A stretch of DNA of 18,170 nucleotides from an uncultured Porphyromonas sp. (GTDB lineage Bacteria; Bacteroidota; Bacteroidia; Bacteroidales; Porphyromonadaceae), in assembly GCF_905372525.1 (NCBI RefSeq), contig NZ_CAJPPN010000046.1, positions 1 through 18,170 of the forward strand, in the 5' to 3' direction. Of this stretch, positions 6,878 to 13,520 are shown piece after piece. The position numbers and the translations under genes are program-made. Position 1 is the first letter of the stretch; every line of letters starts with the position of its first letter. Below the pieces are notes generated by a model, which worked only from the letters and a program-made list of their open reading frames with translations, was not told the DNA's origin and ran no database searches.

Positions 6878-9199
6878 ATGACGACTAAGGTGACCAAGCA
6901 TCTATATCTGACACTCCTCCTGCTGAGTATCATTCCCCTACGGGCGCAGATCACCCTACGGGGTGTCGTCCTAGACTCGACCTCTCGGCAGGGCATAGCC
7001 CTCAGTAGTATCGTCCTACACCCGCTAGAGGGCGATACGACAGCTAATGTAGCTACCTACACCGATCTCCAAGGGAGCTACCTCATCACGGGGCTACGCT
7101 CGGGGACGAAGTATAACATCCTCATACACGCCCGTGGTTACCTCGACCTCGAGCAGATCTACACCACCCCGCAGGATAGCACGACAATAGAGCGCACCTT
7201 CGTCCTCATCCCCACAGCTCAGGAGCTCGCCGCAGTCGAGGTCACTGCAGAGGGGCGCGGTCACACGGCAGAGATGCGGAGCTACACCTTCTCTCCGAAT
7301 GAGAGGAAGGTAGCACTACAATCCTTCGACTTGCTGAAAGGCCTACCGACCCTACGGCTTGATCCCGTGACCAACAGCCTTCGGACTGCCGACGGCGGCT
7401 CACTCGTCATCCTCATCAACGGCATACGAGCCACCGAGAATGACCTGCGCATGATCCCCACCTCCAAGGTGCAGCGTGTACAGCTCTACGACGTCCCACC
7501 CATACGCTATCAGGATGCCTCCTGCGTCATCAATGTCATCACTTCTCGGCTAGACGATGGCTATACGGGCGGCTTCGAGTATGCGCAGTCCCCACAGGTA
7601 GGCTTCGGGGATGGCAATGCCTACTTCACCTACACCCTGGGGCGTCACCGCCTAAGCCTAGATTATAGGCTTAGCTACCGCAACTACCGAGATCGCAGAG
7701 GTACCTCGACCTATCAGTACCTGCTCTCGGGGACAGATCGGAGTGCCCAGGAGCGGTCTACGGATCACTTCGGCTACACGAGCAATAGCCCAAGGGTGAA
7801 GTATGCCTATATCGACAACGAGAAGCAGGTCCTCGAGGCGACTCTCGGATCAGAGCTCCTACACCGATTCAGTCGGGGCACCAACGAGACGACCTACCGA
7901 CAGCAGGGGCTCGTAGAGGCTACCAGCACGGGGAGCAACACGACCCGAGCAGACATCATCACTCCCTACCTAGACCTCTACTACTGGCGCAAGTTCACCT
8001 CCCGAAGTGAGCTCTCCCTCAATGCCGTAGCGACCCACTTTGTCACAAGCCAAGACAACAAGGACAGCGAGCTGAGTGCTGGGCACAAGCTCTTCGAGAA
8101 CATCCTCGACCTACACAGCTCGAAGACCTCATTCATCGGCGAGGCCGAGTATATCCACAACCTCAGCTTCGCACGCTGGAGCTGTGGCTATCGTGCTGAA
8201 TATGCCTCGCTCCTCTCCGACTATACCAACCAGCAGGGCAAGACCCACTACCGCAGTCATTACTATACCGGCTATGCCTATAGCCAGCTGACAGGGCGAT
8301 GGCGCAAGCTCATCTATCAGCTGAGCCTAGGGCTAACCCACACAAGGAACCGCTCCGAGGTGAATAGCTATGACCAACTGCTCCTCACCCCACGTGTCGT
8401 CCTCGGCTACCGACTAGGGAACAGCCAGTCCCTGCGTCTGACCTACACCCTGCGCCCCGTCCCCCCGAGCGTCATCGACCTCAGCACCAATACCCAGCAG
8501 ACCAATCGGGATATTATCTTCGAGGGAAACCCCTCACTGATCAACGAGCAGCGCCATCATCTACAGCTCATCTACTCCCTCCAGAACAAGTACATCGAGA
8601 TACAGGGACGTCCTAGCTACTACTACGCACGCAATCCGATCATACAAACCTACCTCTCTCGAGGGGCACACTACCTCTCGAAGAACATCAACGCCCCCTC
8701 GTACGAAGAGCTTAGGGGGGCACTGGGGCTAACGATCATGCCACTTGGGAACAAGAATCTAGCCCTCGGCATCGAGACTGAGTACCACCACGGCACGCTC
8801 CATACCGAGGGCAATAGGGCGGTAGAGCTGGATGCCTTCGGGCTTGATCTAGGCCTCAAGGCAAACCTTGGCTCCTTCGGGCTCTTCTATCAATACCGCT
8901 TCCCGAGCAAGTACTTCTCACGTGGGGCTAAAATGCTTCAGGAGAATGCCCATCATGCCATGGTCTCCTATCGTCTCGGGCAGTGGAGCTTCTCGGCCGC
9001 CCTGACTTTCATCGGTACCCCCTCTCACTATGAGGACTGGTCGCTCCCCTACAGTCCCGTGACCCATCACGCTACGACAGACATCTATGCGAACAAGAAT
9101 ATGATTCGCCTTGGGGTCAGCTATCACTTCTCCAAGGGGAAGAACAAGGACTACGACCGCAACCTCTCCAACTCCGACTCCGCCGCTCCCACCCTCTAA
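6878..9199 (+). CDS. outer-membrane beta-barrel protein (TonB-receptor-like), third of three
   Basis: The frame is open from an ATG at 6752, but the 6878 start is preferred. It gives a 773-residue protein whose N-terminus is a proper signal peptide (MTTKVTKHLYLTLLLLSIIP, cleavage near LRAQ). Residues about 22-105 are a carboxypeptidase-regulatory-like domain (ITLRGVVLDS onward). The plug-like region starts at AAVEVTAEGR and includes LLKGLPTLRLD, LVILINGIRA and VQRVQLYDVPP. The remainder is barrel, ending VSYHFSKGK with a polar tail closing in APTL, like the PTL end of the first barrel gene. The 150-bp gap before it holds only an imperfect -7 (TAACTTTA, 6789-6796), so it may have its own weak promoter or be read through. 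Ligand unknown. Confidence 0.86.
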   Translation: MTTKVTKHLYLTLLLLSIIPLRAQITLRGVVLDSTSRQGIALSSIVLHPLEGDTTANVATYTDLQGSYLITGLRSGTKYNILIHARGYLDLEQIYTTPQDSTTIERTFVLIPTAQELAAVEVTAEGRGHTAEMRSYTFSPNERKVALQSFDLLKGLPTLRLDPVTNSLRTADGGSLVILINGIRATENDLRMIPTSKVQRVQLYDVPPIRYQDASCVINVITSRLDDGYTGGFEYAQSPQVGFGDGNAYFTYTLGRHRLSLDYRLSYRNYRDRRGTSTYQYLLSGTDRSAQERSTDHFGYTSNSPRVKYAYIDNEKQVLEATLGSELLHRFSRGTNETTYRQQGLVEATSTGSNTTRADIITPYLDLYYWRKFTSRSELSLNAVATHFVTSQDNKDSELSAGHKLFENILDLHSSKTSFIGEAEYIHNLSFARWSCGYRAEYASLLSDYTNQQGKTHYRSHYYTGYAYSQLTGRWRKLIYQLSLGLTHTRNRSEVNSYDQLLLTPRVVLGYRLGNSQSLRLTYTLRPVPPSVIDLSTNTQQTNRDIIFEGNPSLINEQRHHLQLIYSLQNKYIEIQGRPSYYYARNPIIQTYLSRGAHYLSKNINAPSYEELRGALGLTIMPLGNKNLALGIETEYHHGTLHTEGNRAVELDAFGLDLGLKANLGSFGLFYQYRFPSKYFSRGAKMLQENAHHAMVSYRLGQWSFSAALTFIGTPSHYEDWSLPYSPVTHHATTDIYANKNMIRLGVSYHFSKGKNKDYDRNLSNSDSAAPTL

Positions 9200-9288
9200 A
9201 CCTCCCCCCGTAGTCCCCTCGCTTCCGTCTAGCTACAAGGGGCTCGCCGCATTCCCTTCCCCACTCGACGCACAGAGAAGAGAGTGGA

Positions 9289-9364
9289 ATATGCACAAGA
9301 AAAGACCTTTTTCTGTACACGTCCCGAAGGATATGTACAGAAAAAGGCCTTTTCTTGTGCATAT
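9289..9364. repeat. near-perfect 31-bp inverted repeat between convergent genes
   Basis: 9289-9319 pairs with 9334-9364 over 31 positions with a single A-C mismatch (9305/9348) and a 14-nt loop. Each arm is itself partly self-complementary (aaaag..cctttt). It sits between the stops of the plus-strand barrel gene and the minus-strand Fic gene. A bidirectional terminator or a dispersed palindromic element are both possible. A smaller stem, ccactc/gagtgg (9261-9266 with 9282-9287), lies just upstream. Small ORFs running through it on both strands are by-products of the symmetry. Confidence 0.85.
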
Positions 9365-9374
9365 CTATAATCAC

Positions 9375-9393
9375 TGAGGGGATCCCCCCCTCA
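9375..9393 (-). terminator. short GC hairpin just after the Fic stop
   Basis: TGAGGGG (9375-9381) pairs with the CCCCTCA end (9387-9393) around a 5-nt loop, seven bases beyond the minus-strand stop at 9400. There is no T-run, so any termination role would rest on this hairpin together with the 31-bp stem beyond it. Confidence 0.35.
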
Positions 9394-9399
9394 TCGCCC

Positions 9400-10491
9400 T
9401 TAGGAGCCCTCTCCCCCTCGGAGGAGCTCGACAAGGCGGGTATTGATATAGTAGTTATCCCGTCCTAAGCGAGTCTTCTCTAGGAGCCCAAGAGATACGA
9501 TCTGGTCGAGGTACGAGGTCGCCGTCCCCCGACTCACCGACAGAGCCTCCTCGATATACTTGATCTTGGTATAGGGGTGGAAGAACAAGTTGTTAAGGAG
9601 CTCATGGGTATACCGGCTCCCTAGGACAGGGCGTAGCCGCTGCTTGTAGTCATTGAGGAGTCGAGAGATATCCTTTACCAATTGGATGGTCTCCAAAGCT
9701 ACCTGCTCTACCCCCACCAAGATAAAGAGAACCCACTCCTCCCACTCGGCTTGGTTATCTCCATCCTTGTCTCTAATAGCCTGAATAAGGCGGTAATAAT
9801 CAGCCTTATTCCGTGTGATATAGCGGCTGAGATAGAGGATGGGCAGATCAAGTAAGTCCATGGCGACTAAGTAGAGGATATTGAGGATACGTCCAGTCCT
9901 GCCATTACCATCGTAGAAGGGGTGAATACTCTCAAACTGGTGATGGATAATTGCCATCTTGATAAGAGGATCAATATCACTTAGAGAACTATCGTTGATG
10001 AACATCTCGAGATTAGCCATATATCGCTCGATCTCTGCCCCATCCTGAGGAGGCATATACACCTCCTCGCCTCGACTATTCTTGAGACTTGTGCCTGGCA
10101 CCGTCCTAAATCCCGCCCTATTTCCCTCTAGTCGCTCCTGGATTTGCTTGACTATATTATTAGTTATGAGCTTGCTTTCACGTATTGTGCGAAAGCCATA
10201 CTGGATGGCCTCTCGATAGCTAAGCACCTCCTTGACACTCATAGGCAGGAGAGATAGCCCTAAATGGAGGTCTCCTTGGAAGAGGTCATCCTGAGTCGTG
10301 ACGATATTCTCTACCTCAGAGCTTTCCTTAGCCTCTTGCAGGGTAAGCGAACTAATCAAGATTTGCTCATTGGGAATAGTCTGAGCGACACCCTTAAGCT
10401 CAGCTAGGGCTCGGCTAGCCTTACCGACCTGCTTCAGCACACGGGTAGTCTCCAGATCTATGGAGAGGGGGAGCGTAGGAATCTGATACAT
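9400..10491 (-). CDS. Fic-family protein AMP-transferase with N-terminal inhibitory helix and C-terminal winged helix
   Basis: The 363-residue protein is a complete Fic enzyme. The core motif HPFYDGNGRTGR (190-201) carries the catalytic His190, the acidic metal-binding Asp194 and the phosphate-binding GNGRxxR. Upstream, GFRTVPGTSLKN (128-138 region) and VYMPP form the target-docking flap. SSEVEN (57-62) fits the inhibitory motif (S/T)xxxE(G/N), so this is a class II Fic whose own N-terminal helix blocks productive ATP binding. About 305-363 is a winged-helix-like region (VSRGTATSYLDQIVSLGLLEK). Such enzymes usually AMPylate a protein target, which sequence does not reveal here. It is a lone gene convergent with the barrel cluster. 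No small antitoxin ORF is beside it, as expected when the inhibitory motif is built in. The gene is more AT-rich than its neighbours. Confidence 0.93.
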   Translation of the reverse strand: MYQIPTLPLSIDLETTRVLKQVGKASRALAELKGVAQTIPNEQILISSLTLQEAKESSEVENIVTTQDDLFQGDLHLGLSLLPMSVKEVLSYREAIQYGFRTIRESKLITNNIVKQIQERLEGNRAGFRTVPGTSLKNSRGEEVYMPPQDGAEIERYMANLEMFINDSSLSDIDPLIKMAIIHHQFESIHPFYDGNGRTGRILNILYLVAMDLLDLPILYLSRYITRNKADYYRLIQAIRDKDGDNQAEWEEWVLFILVGVEQVALETIQLVKDISRLLNDYKQRLRPVLGSRYTHELLNNLFFHPYTKIKYIEEALSVSRGTATSYLDQIVSLGLLEKTRLGRDNYYINTRLVELLRGGEGS

Positions 10492-10606
10492 AGTTCATGC
10501 CTATTTATAATGGGACTTGGGACTTAGAGAATACTTCATCCCATAGGGTGGAGACCCGCCTAGAGGAGGAACGAGGAATAGCTATCCACACAAGCGGTCT
10601 CCCCCA

Positions 10607-10614
10607 CAAAGGTA
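10607..10614 (-). promoter_or_regulatory. -7 element (TACCTTTG) for the Fic gene
   Basis: On the minus strand TACCTTTG reads from 10614 to 10607, an exact Bacteroidota -7 match. No clear -33 TTTG is seen. The leader to the ATG at 10491 would be roughly 110 nt. It contains a bulged inverted repeat pairing ggagacc (10550-10556) with ggtctcc (10596-10602). Confidence 0.5.
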
Positions 10615-10736
10615 CTTATTATCCCCTACTCCTATAGCGGGATACCCCGTAGGGCGCCATGTGGTATCGTGTGCCACGCTCCCCCTCCCATCCCCTTCCT
10701 AACACACTCTGTGACAGACCTTCCTAGAGGGCGTTT

Positions 10737-10836
10737 GCGCTCATACCTAGAGCGCCTCTGCGCTCTCGGTATGAGCGCTCCCATCACCTTACATAGGTGA
10801 CGAGAGCGCTCTTTATAGGAGCGCAGAGACGCTCTA
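10737..10836. repeat. cluster of GAGCGC/GCGCTC palindromes forming compound hairpins
   Basis: Within 100 bp the hexamer GAGCGC or its complement occurs about eight times. 10737-10747 pairs perfectly with 10768-10778 (11 bp), and inside that loop gagcgc (10750-10755) pairs with gcgctc (10760-10765) around a CTCT tetraloop. Next come tcacct/aggtga (10784-10789 with 10795-10800), flanked by two copies of the palindrome GAGCGCTC (10773-10780 and 10804-10811), and then gagcg/cgctc (10819-10823 with 10830-10834). In addition 10748-10765 is the reverse complement of 10819-10836 with one mismatch. No ORF is credible here. Confidence 0.85.
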
Positions 10837-10905
10837 AGTATAGTCGGTTTGGGACGCTTGAGTACTCGCCGATAACGGGGGCTGTTGGGGCGAGGTCTGA
10901 CCGAT

Positions 10906-10931
10906 GGGGCTTCCCCTAGGGCTGACGCATG
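10906..10931 (-). repeat. inverted-repeat copy A (CATGCGTCAG element)
   Basis: Read on the minus strand this is CATGCGTCAG followed by CCCTA and a GGGG-rich half-palindrome. It matches copy B at 11255-11279 in the opposite orientation at about 21 of 26 aligned positions. The two copies enclose about 320 bp that include the 22-bp tandem repeats. Confidence 0.6.
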
Positions 10932-11080
10932 ATCTCGCTCACACACTCCTGCCTCGGGATCTTCGGGGGGATTATTTCATATCCTAGGGAGCCTTAGCCC
11001 ATCACTAAAGATCCTAGGTATTATCCCCAAGGAATAGACTTACAAGCGAGCCCTACAGAGGACATACTTAGAGCGCACTT

Positions 11081-11146
11081 GTGTACACGCGTGTATACTG
11101 TTGTGTACACGTGGGTATACAGTTGTGTACACACGTGTATACTCAT
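11081..11146. repeat. three 22-bp tandem direct repeats (iteron-like)
   Basis: Units 11081-11102, 11103-11124 and 11125-11146 each begin with the palindrome GTGTACAC, contain GTATAC and follow each other with an exact 22-nt period. Units 1 and 3 alternate purine and pyrimidine for 18 bases. The period puts unit starts on nearly the same DNA face (two helical turns). They could be binding sites for a protein acting on the btuB operon about 350 bp downstream, or an iteron-like array. Confidence 0.85.
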
Positions 11147-11166
11147 CCCTCCTAGGTAGGAGGGAT
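11145..11166. repeat. hairpin directly after the 22-bp repeats
   Basis: ATCCCTCCTA (11145-11154) is the reverse complement of 11157-11166, a near-uninterrupted 22-bp palindrome with only two central bases. It abuts the third 22-bp unit. There is no T-run, so it is not a typical terminator on either strand. Confidence 0.7.
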
Positions 11167-11254
11167 ACGCTGGGGGTCTCTACACCTAGGACATAGATAC
11201 TTCTATCTTCGGCGTATACACCCCCACGACCTGGCCCTCGCACTATAGTGATTT

Positions 11255-11279
11255 CATGCGTCAGTCCTGGGGCTTCCCC
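11255..11279 (+). repeat. inverted-repeat copy B (CATGCGTCAG element)
   Basis: CATGCGTCAG, then TCCT, then GGGGCTTCCCC. This is the partner of copy A at 10906-10931 in opposite orientation. Confidence 0.6.
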
Positions 11280-11387
11280 CGACAGACAGGGTCTAGCGCC
11301 GGCTACGTGAGCCTTGGGTGATCGGGGTGGAGAACAGCCCCCTACAGACGGCAAAGTGGTGATAGAGAGGGAGACAGGATAATTCCG

Positions 11388-11432
11388 TACCTTTGTCCCT
11401 AGGGAAGGAGCCCCCCAGAGATGGGGACAAGG
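11388..11432 (+). promoter_or_regulatory. -7 element (TACCTTTG) and overlapping dyad for the btuB operon
   Basis: TACCTTTG at 11388-11395 is an exact -7 match, giving a transcription start near 11402 and a leader of about 97 nt. No -33 TTTG is visible at 19-21 nt upstream, as might be expected if an activator or an alternative sigma factor helps. The -7 overlaps the left half of a dyad, ctttgtccc (11391-11399) with gggacaagg (11424-11432), which could be an operator. I could not recognise a B12 box or cobalamin-riboswitch core between here and the start codon. Confidence 0.5.
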
Positions 11433-11498
11433 CTGGGGATACCTGACCTTCACCCTCCTACCCTATGTGTTTTATACTAGTAACTAGGACCGACACTG

Positions 11499-13520
11499 AT
11501 GAACAATAGGCCTCGACTCTGTATCGTCTTTGCCCTCACACTCTCTGCCCTCGCGACTCCTGCCGAGATACGAGCAGGTACCCCCGTGGATAGCGTGCAT
11601 ACCCTACAGACCGTCGTCGTGACCGCCCGCTCGCTGTCACGCGAAGTCATCCCCGTACAGAGCTTGGCGGGGGAGACCCTACAGCGTCTCTCTGCCGCCT
11701 CGATCGCTGACGCCCTCCGCTACTTCGCAGGGGTGCAGATCAAGGACTATGGGGGTATCGGAGGGCTCAAGACGGTGAATATCCGCAGTATGGGTTCGCA
11801 GCACGTAGGGGTCTTCTACGATGGTATCCAGCTGGGGAATGCACAGAACGGCCAGATCGACCTCGGACGCTTCTCCCTAGACAATATGGAGAGCGTCTCC
11901 ATATACAACGGGCAGAAGAGCGCCATCCTCCAGCCTGCGAAGAACTACGCCTCCGCCTCGGCACTCTATATGAACACCCGTCGCCCGTCCTTCGCCTCAG
12001 GCGAGCGTGACCACCTCAAGGTGTCCCTCAAGGCGGGCTCCTTCTCCACCCTCAACCCCTCCATCCTCTGGGAGCATCGCCTCTCCCCCTCCACCTCGCT
12101 CTCCGTGAGTAGCGAGTATATGTACACCACGGGGCGTTACCGCTTCCGCTACAGCAAGAAGGACGGCTACGACACCACCGCTATCCGCCACAACGGCGAT
12201 GTGCGTGCCCTACGTGCCGAGGTAGGACTCTTCGGGCGCATCGCAGAGGGCGACTGGCGAGCGAAGGCCTACCTCTATAACTCGCAGCGAGGCTACCCCG
12301 GAGCCTTCGTCCGTGAGGAGCCCGGGAAGTTCCACCACGAGGATAGGCAGTGGGACAATAACCTCATGCTCCAGGGCTCTGTGCGTCGGGACTTCTCTCC
12401 CCGCTACTCCCTGCTGGTGAATGCTAAGCTGGCCTACGACTACCTCCACTACCTCTCCGACCCTCGGCTGGACGTGACGACGATGTACGTCAATAACCAT
12501 TACCGTCAGCAGGAGGCTTATCTCTCCCATGCCCATGCCTTCACCCTGAGCGAGGCGGGGCATATCTCCCTCTCCAACGACCTCCAGCTCAACTATCTGG
12601 ATGCCGACCTCTACGACTTCGCCTACCCGACCCGCCTCTCTGTCCTCACCGCCCTCTCGACCGACTGGGCTCTAGGCGGGCTGAAGGCTCAGGGAAGTCT
12701 CCTACACACCTACATCTACGACTGGACGAAGGCCCTCGGGGCAGAGGCTCCCGCCAAGAGCGAGTGGACGCCGACGCTCGTGCTGAGCTACAAGCCCTTC
12801 GCCACCGAGCCCGACCTCAGTCTACGTGGCTTCTACAAGCGGATCTTCCGCATGCCTACCTTCAATGACCTCTACTACACCTTCATTGGCAATAAGTATC
12901 TCAAACCCGAGTACACCACGCAGTATGACCTCGGGGTCGTCTATACGAAGGAGTGGAAGCGTGGCGCCCTTCGTCACCTAGAGCTACAGTTGGATGGTTA
13001 CCTCAACTATGTCGATGACAAGATCATCGCTATGCCTACCTCCAACCAGTTTCGCTGGACGATGGTCAATCTCGGCCACGTCCGCATCCTCGGTCTTGAC
13101 CTAGCCCTACAGAGCCTCTGGCAGGCAGGTCAAGTCACCGCCTCGGCTCGTATGACCTACACCTATCAGCGAGCTCAGGATCTCACTGACCCCTCGGACA
13201 GCTACTACGGGGATCAGATCCCCTACATCCCCTGGCACAGCGGCTCAGCGATCCTCGGCCTGCAGTGGCATGGCTGGGAGGCTAACTACAGCTTCATCTA
13301 CACCGGCGAGCGATATGATGCAGGTGCCAATATCCCAGAGTACCATATCGTCCCCTGGTGGACGAGTGACATCTCGCTGACCAAAGCCCTGCAGTGGCGG
13401 GGACATAACCTACGCCTTACCGCAGAGGTGAATAACCTGCTGAACCAGCAGTACGAAGTCGTCCGCTCCTACCCCATGCCTGGGACAAGCGTCAAACTGA
13501 AACTAGAGTGGAATATATGA
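11499..13520 (+). CDS. btuB: BtuB-like TonB-dependent corrinoid (vitamin B12) receptor
   Basis: The 673-residue protein has a signal peptide (1-26, cleavage near IRA-G), a TonB-box-like TVVVTAR (38-44), a plug (about 45-165) and a 22-strand-type barrel to the C-terminus, ending in a TonB-receptor-like final strand (VKLKLEWNI). Plug motifs include ADALRYFAGVQIKDYGG (70-86), VNIRSMG (93-99), VFYDGIQLGNAQNGQIDL (105-122) and SIYNGQK (134-140). These resemble what I recall of Bacteroides BtuB. It lacks the carboxypeptidase-like N-terminal domain seen in the three barrel proteins upstream, which separates it from SusC-type receptors. It would import corrinoid across the outer membrane using TonB-ExbBD energy. 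The btuG-like gene directly behind it is the strongest contextual support. A haem or other receptor is the main alternative. Confidence 0.82.
   Translation: MNNRPRLCIVFALTLSALATPAEIRAGTPVDSVHTLQTVVVTARSLSREVIPVQSLAGETLQRLSAASIADALRYFAGVQIKDYGGIGGLKTVNIRSMGSQHVGVFYDGIQLGNAQNGQIDLGRFSLDNMESVSIYNGQKSAILQPAKNYASASALYMNTRRPSFASGERDHLKVSLKAGSFSTLNPSILWEHRLSPSTSLSVSSEYMYTTGRYRFRYSKKDGYDTTAIRHNGDVRALRAEVGLFGRIAEGDWRAKAYLYNSQRGYPGAFVREEPGKFHHEDRQWDNNLMLQGSVRRDFSPRYSLLVNAKLAYDYLHYLSDPRLDVTTMYVNNHYRQQEAYLSHAHAFTLSEAGHISLSNDLQLNYLDADLYDFAYPTRLSVLTALSTDWALGGLKAQGSLLHTYIYDWTKALGAEAPAKSEWTPTLVLSYKPFATEPDLSLRGFYKRIFRMPTFNDLYYTFIGNKYLKPEYTTQYDLGVVYTKEWKRGALRHLELQLDGYLNYVDDKIIAMPTSNQFRWTMVNLGHVRILGLDLALQSLWQAGQVTASARMTYTYQRAQDLTDPSDSYYGDQIPYIPWHSGSAILGLQWHGWEANYSFIYTGERYDAGANIPEYHIVPWWTSDISLTKALQWRGHNLRLTAEVNNLLNQQYEVVRSYPMPGTSVKLKLEWNI

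Noticed and set aside
2119..9199. SusC/SusD polysaccharide utilisation locus
   Set aside because: No SusD-like lipoprotein, glycoside hydrolase or sensor gene accompanies the barrels.
9111..9434. Small ORFs on both strands encoding similar KKRPFSVH-type peptides
   Set aside because: The likeness on the two strands is a direct result of the 31-bp inverted repeat, not evidence of genes.
10632..10946. Minus-strand frame of 104 codons across the GAGCGC cluster
   Set aside because: Arg/Pro-rich translation of palindromic DNA with no homologous domain visible.
11040..11453. Minus-strand open frame of 137 codons upstream of btuB
   Set aside because: It runs through the 22-bp repeats and hairpins, has an odd composition and no recognisable domain; better explained as chance in GC-rich non-coding DNA.
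13508..13516. GTG start for the BtuG-like gene
   Set aside because: The ATG at 13517 overlaps the btuB stop as ATGA and gives a standard lipoprotein signal.
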